DNA of 8,911 nt from Ktedonobacter sp. (GTDB lineage: Bacteria > Chloroflexota > Ktedonobacteria > Ktedonobacterales > Ktedonobacteraceae): contig DMFQ01000401.1 in assembly GCA_003450555.1 (NCBI GenBank), positions 1-8,911 of the forward strand, written 5' to 3'. Below the pieces are notes generated by a model. The model ran no database searches, had not been told where the DNA came from, and saw nothing but the letters and a program-made list of their open reading frames with translations. Shown piece by piece: positions 1-7,120 of the stretch (positions within the stretch are counted from its first letter, which is position 1; the number at the start of each line of letters is the position of its first letter). The translations under genes were made by a program, and so were the position numbers.

Positions 1-49
1 GCAGACTGGAGGCCGTTGCTCTTATGAAGAGCAACGGCCTCCAGTCTGC
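1..49. terminator. Long perfect inverted repeat, probable terminator hairpin
   Basis: Bases 1-23 are perfectly complementary to bases 27-49, leaving a 3-base ATG loop at 24-26. The arms may extend further, because the window begins exactly at the left arm. The repeat lies about 50 bp past the stop codon of the minus-strand ABC exporter operon, where a terminator is expected. Any U-tract for minus-strand transcripts would lie left of base 1 and cannot be seen. Rightward, the stem is followed by ATCACCGAAAAATTATTT, which is not a clean T-run. It could instead be a dispersed palindromic repeat or a bidirectional terminator shared with an unseen gene to the left. Confidence 0.6.
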
Positions 50-101
50 ATCACCGAAAAATTATTTCCTTGATACATGAACACATGTACGAGGCTAGCA
101 C

Positions 102-1940
102 TTATTCAGTATCAGTTACGGGGATAAGCACGGGTACAAACCCTTCGCCTGGGCGATAGTCTGGCGACTGGTGCCGGAAGTACGTATTGTACAGTTGGGC
201 GTAGTGACCTCCTTGCCTCATCAATAGTTCGTGGTTGCCTTCCTCAACAATGTTGCCTCGACTCAGGACGATGATGCGGTCGGCGTGGCGAATAGTCGAG
301 AGACGGTGGGCAATGATAATAGCGGTACGATTTTCTAGTACCAGGTCAAGCCCTTCTTGAATCTGTGCCTCGGTGAGAGGGTCAACGCTCGCCGTTGCTT
401 CATCCAGGATAATGATGGAGGGATCCTGTAGCAGGACGCGTGCCAGCGCGACAAGCTGTCGCTGCCCCAGGGAGAGCGCCTTCCCTTCTTCACCTACTTC
501 GGTCTCGAGGCCGTCTGGAAGGGCCTCAAGCCAATCTCCCCAGCCGATATTCTGCGCTACTGTCACTACTTCTTCGTCGGTTGCCTCTGGGCGAGCATAG
601 CGGATATTGTCGGCAACTGTGCCGGAAAAGAGGAATGGCATCTGCGGCACCATACCCAACTGGCGGTGATAGGCGTGCAGATCAAAGGTACGAATATCGC
701 GTCCGTCGATCAGGATATCCCCACCCTGGAACTCGTAGAAACGAGCGACAAGTTTGCCCAGACTTGACTTGCCAGCACCGGTATGCCCCACCAGCGCCAC
801 TGTCTCCCCGGCTTTGATAGTCAAGTTAAAGCCTGCCAGGACAGTCTGTTGCTCGGTATATTGGAAAAACACATCCTTGAACTCGATGCGACCTGACAGG
901 CGCGGTACCGGCTGTTGGTCGATCTGCTGTACGCGCGGTTCGGCATCGATGAGGGCAAAGACACGTTCGCTGGCCGAAAGCCCCAGTTGAAACTGGCTCC
1001 AGAAAGAAGCAATACTTGTCAGAGGAAACCAGAGAATACCAATACTCTGCACGAAGAGAAACCATGCTCCCGCTGAGATACTGCCGCCGAGGACATTCAG
1101 TCCGCCAAAGTAGACCACAATCGTCGTGCCCACATTTGCCACCAGGAACAGCAGGGGAAAGACCCCGTTGTAGACAAAGCCTGAGCGCACATTCACATGG
1201 TACGACTGCTCATTGACCTGCTTGAATGCATCATACATGTTCTGTTCCTGGCGAAAGTTCTTGGCCACGGTGATACCGCTGATGGCCTCCTGCACATTGG
1301 CATTGACGCGCGCCAGCGACCTCTGAGAGCGCTGTGTTGTGCGCCGCGCAATCAGGCGAAAACCCAGGGCAATTGCCACAATTACCGGTGTGATGGTCAG
1401 GGCCAGGAGAGCCAATCTCGTATTGATGTAGAAGAGTACAGCGGCGATAAGGAAGAATAAGAGCAACTGGCTTAAGAGATTGAGGGTGAGGGTGACCACT
1501 GTGGCAAATTGTTCGGTATCGGATGTCACGCGGCTCACAATTTTCCCCGAGGGATACTCGTCGTAGAAGGACATATCGCGCGCTACGATGGCCGCGAAGG
1601 CGTCCTGCTGCAAGTCGAGCACGACATTGCCCACTGCGCGGGCGGTGTAACGCTGGCGTAAAAAGTTAAACGTCCAGGAGAATATGCCCGTGACCAGGAT
1701 AATGCTGACCAGAAGCTCTATCGTCTGGGCAGATTGTGCTGCTGCCAGCGTATCAAGACTGCGCGCGATCAAGATGGGAAAGGCGGTATCCATCAGTGAG
1801 GTGAGCACAACGAGGACGGCGACAAAGAGCATAATGGTCAATTGCGGTCGGAAGTAGCCGATAACGCGGGCGATCAACTGGCGATCGCCATACTTGCGGT
1901 CATATGTTTCCGCGTCCAGGCCATCCATGATGAAGCCCAT
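102..1940 (-). CDS. ABC exporter half-transporter, catalytic-Glu subunit (TMD-NBD)
   Basis: This 612-residue protein has the type IV (ABCB/MsbA-like) exporter layout, with about six membrane helices in residues 35-325 followed by a nucleotide-binding domain at about 350-585. Visible motifs are Walker A GHTGAGKS (385-392), Q-loop Gln433 in MVPQ, signature LSLGQ (489-493), Walker B IIILDEATASVD (509-520) with catalytic Glu514, and the H-loop His545. The signature departs from LSGGQ at its third residue. ATG at 1940 has AAGGAG 7 nt upstream; Met5 is a possible but less supported start. The gene lies 72 bp downstream of the other half-transporter on the same strand, so the two are probably cotranscribed and dimerise in the membrane. 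The C-terminal tail after about 590 (ending VTDTE) lies outside the NBD core. The substrate cannot be told from sequence; drugs, lipids or peptides are typical of this family. Confidence 0.93.
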   Translation of the reverse strand: MGFIMDGLDAETYDRKYGDRQLIARVIGYFRPQLTIMLFVAVLVVLTSLMDTAFPILIARSLDTLAAAQSAQTIELLVSIILVTGIFSWTFNFLRQRYTARAVGNVVLDLQQDAFAAIVARDMSFYDEYPSGKIVSRVTSDTEQFATVVTLTLNLLSQLLLFFLIAAVLFYINTRLALLALTITPVIVAIALGFRLIARRTTQRSQRSLARVNANVQEAISGITVAKNFRQEQNMYDAFKQVNEQSYHVNVRSGFVYNGVFPLLFLVANVGTTIVVYFGGLNVLGGSISAGAWFLFVQSIGILWFPLTSIASFWSQFQLGLSASERVFALIDAEPRVQQIDQQPVPRLSGRIEFKDVFFQYTEQQTVLAGFNLTIKAGETVALVGHTGAGKSSLGKLVARFYEFQGGDILIDGRDIRTFDLHAYHRQLGMVPQMPFLFSGTVADNIRYARPEATDEEVVTVAQNIGWGDWLEALPDGLETEVGEEGKALSLGQRQLVALARVLLQDPSIIILDEATASVDPLTEAQIQEGLDLVLENRTAIIIAHRLSTIRHADRIIVLSRGNIVEEGNHELLMRQGGHYAQLYNTYFRHQSPDYRPGEGFVPVLIPVTDTE

Positions 1941-2012
1941 GTATATTCTCCTTCGTAGAAAACAGGGTATGAGGCTGCGTCAACGTCCTTATTCAGCGCG
2001 ATGGTGCGCAGT

Positions 2013-3830
2013 TTAATCGTTGAAGAGATGCACCTCTTGTGATTGCCCAACTGCCAGTTGTCCCGTGGGAACTTTATCGCGGTGAATGAAAATGCGGCGA
2101 TACAACTCGCAGCGCTCGATCAACTCGCTATGCGTGCCCTGGTCGACCAGTTCGCCTTTGCGCAGCACGAGGATCTTGTCCGCCCAGCGTATCTGCGAGA
2201 GACGATGGGTGATCAGCAGCGTGGTGCGGCCCTGTAAAAGACGGCGGATGGCCTTCTGAATCTCGTCCTCCGTTGCGCTGTCGATAGCGCTGGTTGAGTC
2301 ATCTAAGATCAGGATGCGTGGGTCGGTGAGCAGGGCGCGCGCAATGGCAATGCGCTGGCGTTGCCCTCCAGATAAGGTGACGCCGCGTTCTCCGATCACC
2401 GTCTCGTAGCCATCCTTAAAGTTCATGATAAAATCATGGGCCTGAGCATCGTGCGCTGCCTGCTCGATAGCTTTTTGATCTGCTTTCTGCCCCAGACCGT
2501 AAGCGATATTATCCGTGATTGAGCGAGAGAAGAGAAAGATGTCCTGCTCGATGGTTGAAATCTGCGAGCGTAGGGCATCCATACTCCAGTCGCGCACATC
2601 TATACCGTCGATCAGGATACGCCCCTCTGCAACGTCATAGATGCGATTGACCAGCTTCGTCAGCGTACTTTTGCCTGCACCTGTCTGGCCGACGATGGCG
2701 ATAGTCTGGCCAGGTTCGGCCTGGAATGAGATATGTTTCAACACGGGAGTGTCGCCATAGCTAAAGGTGACATGCTCGAAGCTGATCTCGCCGCGCATTT
2801 CCCCGTTGAAGCCATGCTCGTTTTCGTCAAGCTCCGTCTCCTCTCTCAGTATCGAGAGAATGCGTTCAGCACCTGCTATACCCAACTGGACAAGGTTGAA
2901 AGACCAGATGGAGATAGAGGTTGGGAAGCGGATGATGCCCATCAGGCCCATATAGGCCACCAGGTCACCGATGGAGAGCTGGCCGTGCGTCACAAGGAAG
3001 AGCGCATGCAGAAAAGCCGCGGCAAGGGCAACTCCCAGGAAGAGCGGCGGCAGGTAGCGCGCCTGGATTTCGCCATTCTTAATAAAGAAGTCTCTATAGA
3101 GCCGGGCGTGCCTGGCAAACTTCCGTTGTTCTTGACTTTCCTGGGCGGTTGATTTCACCACCTCGATGCCACTGACCGTCTCTGTCAAGACCGCGTTCAT
3201 CTTGCCGAATTGATCGCGCATCTCGTCGGAAACGGGTTGAAGCTGGCGCGAGTAATGTCGCAAGGTAATGATGAAGATAATTGTGTAAAGCAAAGGGGTC
3301 AGCAACAGCTGTGGCTGGATAAAGCCGATGAAGATCAATGTAATGAACAGGCTGGTGAACGAGTCAAAGACCGTGTCAACACCGGGCACAATCATGTTGC
3401 TCAATTGATTCATGTCATTGGCTGCACGAGCCATAATGTCGCCCACGCGCTGGCGATTGTGAAAGGTCTGGCTTTTGCCCAGCAAGTTGACGTACAGTTC
3501 ATCGCGCGCATCAGTAGCCAGGCGCTTTCCCAGGATCTCAGTAGAGAGGCGCGCCGACAAATCGACAATGCCGCCCAGGACGACTACGCCGAGAATGAGC
3601 AGAACGATGCGCAGTAACTGGCTGGCCGCGGCCGTTCCTTGTAAGACGGCATTGAAGGCCATACCGGTAAATACTGGGACGCTCGCGTAGAACATATTGG
3701 TGATAATCGATGCCAGCATAAAGCTGCCCATGAATGGCTTGTAACGCAATAAGTGTGAAATGATCCAGCGTATAGGAGTTGTTCGGTCGTAGTGATATTC
3801 ATTGGCAATGGTAAATTCTCTTTTTGACAA
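2013..3830 (-). CDS. ABC exporter half-transporter, degenerate Walker B subunit (TMD-NBD)
   Basis: This 605-residue TMD-NBD protein has membrane helices in about 35-320 and an NBD at about 348-580. Motifs are Walker A GQTGAGKS (381-388), Q-loop Gln429 in IEQD, canonical signature LSGGQRQ (486-492), Walker B ILILDDSTSAID (506-517), and H-loop His542 in ITHRLS. Asp511 sits where the catalytic Glu normally is. That substitution is established for one half of heterodimeric exporters such as TM287/288 and BmrC/BmrD. It complements the other subunit, which keeps Glu but has the variant signature. The start is TTG at 3828-3830, chosen because a strong GGAGGT (minus strand, 3837-3842) lies 6 nt upstream. 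It is the first gene of the two-gene operon. The substrate is unknown. Confidence 0.93.
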   Translation of the reverse strand: MSKREFTIANEYHYDRTTPIRWIISHLLRYKPFMGSFMLASIITNMFYASVPVFTGMAFNAVLQGTAAASQLLRIVLLILGVVVLGGIVDLSARLSTEILGKRLATDARDELYVNLLGKSQTFHNRQRVGDIMARAANDMNQLSNMIVPGVDTVFDSFTSLFITLIFIGFIQPQLLLTPLLYTIIFIITLRHYSRQLQPVSDEMRDQFGKMNAVLTETVSGIEVVKSTAQESQEQRKFARHARLYRDFFIKNGEIQARYLPPLFLGVALAAAFLHALFLVTHGQLSIGDLVAYMGLMGIIRFPTSISIWSFNLVQLGIAGAERILSILREETELDENEHGFNGEMRGEISFEHVTFSYGDTPVLKHISFQAEPGQTIAIVGQTGAGKSTLTKLVNRIYDVAEGRILIDGIDVRDWSMDALRSQISTIEQDIFLFSRSITDNIAYGLGQKADQKAIEQAAHDAQAHDFIMNFKDGYETVIGERGVTLSGGQRQRIAIARALLTDPRILILDDSTSAIDSATEDEIQKAIRRLLQGRTTLLITHRLSQIRWADKILVLRKGELVDQGTHSELIERCELYRRIFIHRDKVPTGQLAVGQSQEVHLFND

Positions 3831-3836
3831 GCAAGC

Positions 3837-3842
3837 ACCTCC
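3837..3842 (-). promoter_or_regulatory. Shine-Dalgarno that fixes the TTG start
   Basis: The minus strand reads GGAGGT followed by GCTTGC and then TTG TCA AAA AGA. The 6 nt spacing from a near-perfect SD to the TTG at 3828-3830 decides the start of the upstream half-transporter. A TTG four bases earlier is in another frame. No ATG near the start offers a better alternative. Confidence 0.75.
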
Positions 3843-3863
3843 GACAGATCATGGCCATCTGTC
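3843..3863. repeat. Inverted repeat next to the ABC operon SD
   Basis: GACAGAT (3843-3849) and ATCTGTC (3857-3863) form perfect 7 bp arms around a 7-base centre, CATGGCC. The repeat abuts the SD on its upstream side in the minus-strand leader. It could be an operator for a local repressor or a small mRNA hairpin affecting ribosome access. No regulator gene is in the window, so its role is an inference. Confidence 0.4.
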
Positions 3864-3872
3864 TCATAAGGA

Positions 3873-3892
3873 GAATCTCTCGAGGAATCTCT
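3873..3892. repeat. Tandem 8-mer direct repeat in ABC operon leader
   Basis: GAATCTCT occurs at 3873-3880 and again at 3885-3892, separated by CGAG, giving a 12 bp period (about one helical turn). It lies between the candidate -10 (3915-3920) and the start codon. Helically phased repeats are often protein-binding half-sites, but eight bases is short and chance is possible. Confidence 0.35.
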
Positions 3893-3914
3893 GCACGTTC
3901 TCTTTTGCTCTGTT

Positions 3915-3920
3915 ATTCTA
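3915..3920 (-). promoter_or_regulatory. Candidate -10 of the ABC exporter operon
   Basis: The minus strand reads TAGAAT, matching TATAAT at five of six positions, about 85 nt upstream of the TTG start. No good -35 hexamer lies 16-18 bp upstream, so support is weak. If real, the leader of roughly 75 nt would contain the direct repeat and the inverted repeat next to the SD. Confidence 0.3.
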
Positions 3921-3940
3921 CCACGTTAGTGAAGCGAACC

Positions 3941-4001
3941 CCACTTTTGATGAACCTTATGGACGTAAGAGCATTATTCTTTGCATGTTCATAAAAAGTG
4001 G
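3941..4001. repeat. 15 bp near-perfect inverted repeat in intergenic region
   Basis: CCACTTTTGATGAAC (3941-3955) pairs with GTTCATAAAAAGTGG (3987-4001) at 14 of 15 positions across a 31-base centre. It lies between the end of the PIG-V-like gene (4039) and the candidate ABC promoter, both on the minus strand. As minus-strand RNA it would form an A/U-rich stem-loop with one mismatch, not followed by a T-run. It might attenuate read-through from the upstream gene, act as a paired protein-binding site, or be a remnant small element. I see no target-site duplication or coding content inside. Confidence 0.5.
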
Positions 4002-4038
4002 CAGAGAGCGAGGATGTCCCAATTCCCTATACCATGCT

Positions 4039-5223
4039 TCATGCCACCCAATAATGGCTGACGAAGAGGACGGTATTTAGAACGAGCAGTGGTGGTCCCA
4101 GCGACATAAAGAATTGATCAAAGCGCGGGCGTTTGCCCCATAGTGCAAGTAGGACAATCACAGGGAAGGCTGCCATCATATAGCGCGGCTGCGAAGTTAG
4201 AGGAGTAATATTCAAAAGAGGAAAACTGAGGGAGAAAACCATCACCGCTGCAGCGAAAAGGCTGTAATGCAGTGGGAGGCGTTTCCAACCGACAATTAGC
4301 ACGACAATCGGAAGGGTCGTAAAAGTGATGTCAAGTAGATTTTTAACAACAACCATTGAGAATAGCGGATGGGTAACAAGTGATTGAATAGTGTTAGCAT
4401 ATGTGATCCATAGCAAAGCAAAGTGGCGATGCCAGTAGGCTGCCTCTTCGGACTGAACAATAAATGGATTACCTTTTGTGAAGCCGAGATAGGCCATATA
4501 TGCCAGTATAGCCAGCGGAAAAAGGACGATAGGAGCCAGCGCATTGATCTTTTGTAGCCAACTGTTTTGATCGCGTTTGGCAGGTACCCAGAAATGGCGA
4601 ACATACATGATGAAAAAAGGTATGCTGAGCAAAACGCCTGTCGAACGAGTGAGCGTTGCCAGAAAACCGATACCTCCTGCAAACCACCAATCCAGCGGCT
4701 TCCCGCGTCGTAGTAACAAAAAAATGGCGACACTGAAGAGGACAAAGAGCGACTCAGTATAGCCTGCAAAGAAAAATAAGGCGTAAGGATAAAACGCGAG
4801 ATAGAACAGCGCTCTTTTTGCCAACGATGGTTCGAAATCTTCGCAGAGCAGGCAGTAGAGCAGAACTAACGCAAAATAGAAACAGACATTTGCGAGAAGC
4901 AGCCCTGCCAGATAATAAGAGAGCGGAAAGTATCCGCCCAGCAGTAGTCCTCCGAAGTGTATCAGCAATGGCCAGAGTGGGAAAAAGGCCACGTGCGGCG
5001 TAAAAGAATAGCCCTGGTAGGCAACCGTTATATAGGCCATAGCGTCCCAATGATACCATGCAAAAAGGCATGGGTTATGGATGCCATGTATGCAGGTTAC
5101 AGGCGCACTTTGTCCGATCAGTGGCAGCAGGGCAACGCTAACATAGCTAACAATGAGTATGGTGAGACGGCTGAGTACAAAAACCCATGCAGCTTCTTTC
5201 AGAGCGGTTCTAACTATAGACAT
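4039..5223 (-). CDS. PIG-V/Gpi18-like GT-C mannosyltransferase-family membrane protein
   Basis: This 394-residue, very hydrophobic protein has roughly 9-11 predicted membrane helices. It shows hallmarks of the PIG-V (GPI mannosyltransferase 2-related) family: WDAMAYITVAYQGY with Asp60 in the first outer loop, FFPLWPLL (80-87), AGYTESLF (153-160) and TRSTG (192-196), plus a late SQPRYMMAAFP segment. Family members use polyprenyl- or dolichyl-phosphate sugars as donors at the outer membrane face. Bacterial members mostly have unknown acceptors, so the mannose specificity is only by family name. ATG at 5221-5223 is chosen because AAGGG (minus strand, 5230-5234) lies 6 nt upstream. An in-frame TTG at 5277 would add 18 polar residues but has no properly spaced SD. 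The gene is divergent from the other GT-C gene at 5547. Confidence 0.82.
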   Translation of the reverse strand: MSIVRTALKEAAWVFVLSRLTILIVSYVSVALLPLIGQSAPVTCIHGIHNPCLFAWYHWDAMAYITVAYQGYSFTPHVAFFPLWPLLIHFGGLLLGGYFPLSYYLAGLLLANVCFYFALVLLYCLLCEDFEPSLAKRALFYLAFYPYALFFFAGYTESLFVLFSVAIFLLLRRGKPLDWWFAGGIGFLATLTRSTGVLLSIPFFIMYVRHFWVPAKRDQNSWLQKINALAPIVLFPLAILAYMAYLGFTKGNPFIVQSEEAAYWHRHFALLWITYANTIQSLVTHPLFSMVVVKNLLDITFTTLPIVVLIVGWKRLPLHYSLFAAAVMVFSLSFPLLNITPLTSQPRYMMAAFPVIVLLALWGKRPRFDQFFMSLGPPLLVLNTVLFVSHYWVA

Positions 5224-5307
5224 ATCTATCCCTTTTCCCTTTGAGGTAGGGTGTATTGACGTTGAGACTAAAGTCAATCTTCCGCGAAGTATCGCGTGTT
5301 TGAGAAA

Positions 5308-5313
5308 ATTATA
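5308..5313 (-). promoter_or_regulatory. Candidate -10 for the PIG-V-like gene
   Basis: A perfect TATAAT on the minus strand lies about 85 nt upstream of the chosen ATG at 5223. The hexamer 17 bp upstream is TTTATT, a poor -35, and no TGn extension precedes it. The surrounding DNA is A/T rich, so a chance match cannot be excluded. Confidence 0.4.
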
Positions 5314-5463
5314 CGATATTCAACAATGCGAATAAATAATTTTACTACGATTGAAGACGGACAGGCCTGGCGCTTGTAACTCTATAAGAAAATATCCGCG
5401 CAGCTTTGTGTTGAATTGCATTTCCTGTCACTGAACGGATCCCGTGGAAGAAAGGAGCAGTTC

Positions 5464-5472
5464 TGCTATAAT
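5464..5472 (+). promoter_or_regulatory. Extended -10 promoter for the plus-strand GT-C gene
   Basis: TGCTATAAT is a perfect TGnTATAAT extended -10. The -35 region 17 bp upstream (GTGGAA, 5444-5449) is weak, as is common for extended -10 promoters. Transcription would start near 5479, giving a leader of about 68 nt that contains the 14 bp palindrome and the SD GGAG (5535-5538). Confidence 0.65.
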
Positions 5473-5513
5473 GGTGCAATGCTTTCATATTCTTAATGCA
5501 TATACAAATCAGT

Positions 5514-5527
5514 CTTTAAGCTTAAAG
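5514..5527. repeat. Perfect 14 bp palindrome, candidate operator
   Basis: CTTTAAGCTTAAAG reads the same on both strands. It lies about 40 bp after the extended -10 and 20 bp before the start codon of the GT-C gene. A repressor bound here could block elongation, or the sequence may simply be A/T-rich chance. No regulator is encoded nearby. Confidence 0.45.
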
Positions 5528-5546
5528 CGGAACTGGAGATGTACCA

Positions 5547-7037
5547 ATGAAAGATCGTAGTCCGGCAGAGGTTTCAGACCTTCAGTTATCACCTGAGCAC
5601 TCTGTTTCTCCCGAGGCAGGAAAACGGCGCTCTGCCTTTCATACGTTCTCACAGTGGTTGATCAAAGATTGGCAGACACACAAATACTTCTTCTTTGGTA
5701 CGCTGCTCCTGCTGCTGACCGTCATACTTACAGTAGCCTACTATGTGAACTATCCACGCGTTGAGTTGAACGCGGATACGCCTGCCTATCTCCGCTTTGT
5801 GAACCGCATTTATATGCATACACAGCCATACTTCCTGGTCGATATCTGGCGTCTCCCTGGTTATCCGCTTTTGATCACATTCGTTTATGCTCTCTATGGA
5901 CGAGGCAACCTGATGGCTGTGAGTATCGCGCAGGGTATCCTCTTTGTACTGGCAACCATGGAAATCTACGTGCTGGCGATCCTCGTCTTGAAACGAACCT
6001 GGATGGCCTTTCTCATAGGGCTGATTGTCGGGACAAATGTCATCCTGATTGCCTATGTCAAACCCATTATGTCGGAAGGCCTGGCGCTCTGGTTGCTCAC
6101 GACTTTGGCCCTGGCAATTGTGTACTACATACGTACCCTGCGAATACATGCCCTTTGGATAGTTGTCGTGTGCATGGTGCCATTACTATTTACACGCCCC
6201 GAGTGGCTCTATTTGCCGGTGCCATTGTTCGCCTATTTTCTGCTCGTTGCCGCACGTCGGCGTGTTCATTGGCGCTCTGGCCTTCTTATAGTGCTCAATG
6301 TGCTGATTGCGTTAACCTGTATCTATACATTGGTGGGAAACTACATTTCTATCAACACGAGGGAAAACCATTACCCAGGGCTGACAGCGATAGAGAATTT
6401 TAACCTGATGGGGAAGGTATTACAATATGATATGCAGGATGAGGCTCCCCCCGAGTACGCGCAGATTACCCAACAATTGGACATTCAGGTGGTACGAGTT
6501 GACCGCGATCCTTATCATATCTTATCCCTTATACCAGCGCTTGCGAAGGATGACTTCCAGCCTGCCGGTAAGCTTGCGGAGACGATTATCCTGCATCACC
6601 CGGTGGAATTTTTAGTCAAATCCGTCCCTTTGTTCGCACCATCGCTGACTCATTTTTATGATTCGAAACGCAAGAATATTCCTGGTCCATTTGATGAACC
6701 GCTGGCTTTGTTGAAGTCCTTCGATCGTATCCTGTACAGATTGAACGTGTTCTTTCTGCTCTTTTTTCCGACCTGGTTTCTCCTGCTCTGCTGGCGCAAG
6801 CTCAGGTCTCAGCAGTTGGCGCTGGAGATGGGGGCCATTGTCCTGCTAGCATGCTACGCGCTCGTCATCACGGTCCTGGGCGGTTACAGGTTGGACGATT
6901 ACATGCGCGTGCATATAGTATTTGACCCGCTGCTAATCTTTGTCGTCTGGGGCAGCTTATTTTTAGGGGCGCGATTACTTTTTCTGCGCGGGCCTGGTAT
7001 GTATGCGCGGCTCATGGGTCGCGTACGCCGTCATTGA
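5547..7037 (+). CDS. Putative GT-C glycosyltransferase, multi-pass membrane protein
   Basis: This 496-residue protein has a polar N-terminal cytoplasmic segment of about 45 residues, a first membrane helix at about 48-67, and around ten further hydrophobic segments. Just after the first helix is ELNADTPAYL with Asp77, the position of the catalytic-type acid in ArnT/PMT-like GT-C enzymes. WRLPGYPLL (101-109), KPIMSEGLALWLL (172-184) and TRPEW (216-220) follow. A large extramembrane section lies at about 265-365, and a late GGYRLDDYMRVHIVFDPLL segment resembles the conserved Arg/Tyr-rich end of the ArnT family. The likely role is transfer of a sugar from a polyprenyl-phosphate donor on the outer face. 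Sugar and acceptor cannot be assigned. ATG at 5547 has GGAG 8 nt upstream. The next gene starts 83 bp downstream and may be read through. A non-enzymatic membrane protein is less likely. Confidence 0.7.
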   Translation: MKDRSPAEVSDLQLSPEHSVSPEAGKRRSAFHTFSQWLIKDWQTHKYFFFGTLLLLLTVILTVAYYVNYPRVELNADTPAYLRFVNRIYMHTQPYFLVDIWRLPGYPLLITFVYALYGRGNLMAVSIAQGILFVLATMEIYVLAILVLKRTWMAFLIGLIVGTNVILIAYVKPIMSEGLALWLLTTLALAIVYYIRTLRIHALWIVVVCMVPLLFTRPEWLYLPVPLFAYFLLVAARRRVHWRSGLLIVLNVLIALTCIYTLVGNYISINTRENHYPGLTAIENFNLMGKVLQYDMQDEAPPEYAQITQQLDIQVVRVDRDPYHILSLIPALAKDDFQPAGKLAETIILHHPVEFLVKSVPLFAPSLTHFYDSKRKNIPGPFDEPLALLKSFDRILYRLNVFFLLFFPTWFLLLCWRKLRSQQLALEMGAIVLLACYALVITVLGGYRLDDYMRVHIVFDPLLIFVVWGSLFLGARLLFLRGPGMYARLMGRVRRH

Positions 7038-7056
7038 ACAATCATCAGTGATAGTA

Positions 7057-7089
7057 TTGTGATTGTGTTGTATATTTGACATATCACAA
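7057..7089. promoter_or_regulatory. Inverted and direct repeats upstream of yqeY
   Basis: TTGTGAT (7057-7063) and ATCACAA (7083-7089) are perfect 7 bp inverted arms around 19 bases that include TATATT (7071-7076), a possible -10 without a good -35. CATATCAC also occurs twice, at 7080-7087 and 7092-7099, with a 12 bp period. The arms may be an operator pair, or may form a hairpin between the GT-C gene and yqeY. Evidence is limited to the symmetry. Confidence 0.3.
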
Positions 7090-7120
7090 ACCATATCACG
7101 CGTTGAGGAGGAAGAAACAC

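Larger units (their letters stand above)
5224..5546. other. Divergent intergenic region with promoters for both GT-C genes
   Basis: This 323 bp stretch has no supported gene. Leftward it holds a candidate -10 TATAAT (minus strand, 5308-5313) with only a weak TTTATT 17 bp upstream. Rightward it holds an extended -10 and a palindrome, listed separately. Minor inverted repeats are ATTGAC/GTCAAT (5255-5260 and 5273-5278) and CGCGA/TCGCG (5283-5287 and 5292-5296), both inside the probable leader of the minus-strand gene. Bases 5341-5440 show nothing I can name beyond an 8 bp palindrome, CAGGCCTG. Confidence 0.6.

Noticed and set aside
74..89. Small hairpin TACATG/CATGTA downstream of the ABC operon
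   Set aside because: A 6 bp A/T-rich stem without an adjacent T-run; the much longer repeat at 1-49 is the better terminator candidate.
3802..4080. 92-codon plus-strand open frame across the ABC operon leader
   Set aside because: It overlaps the N-terminal end of the ABC gene and the end of the PIG-V-like gene, has no Shine-Dalgarno, and its translation resembles no family.
5224..5277. 18-residue N-terminal extension of the PIG-V-like protein from a TTG
   Set aside because: The TTG lacks a properly spaced SD, whereas ATG 5223 has AAGGG at 6 nt and begins right before the first membrane helix.
5649..6149. 166-codon minus-strand open frame inside the GT-C gene
   Set aside because: Shadow of the coding strand; the plus-strand protein has clear helices, an SD and a promoter.
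7076..7120. Upstream in-frame start for yqeY
   Set aside because: It lies within the repeat-rich spacer and has no SD; ATG 7121 has a strong GGAGG and matches the usual family N-terminus.
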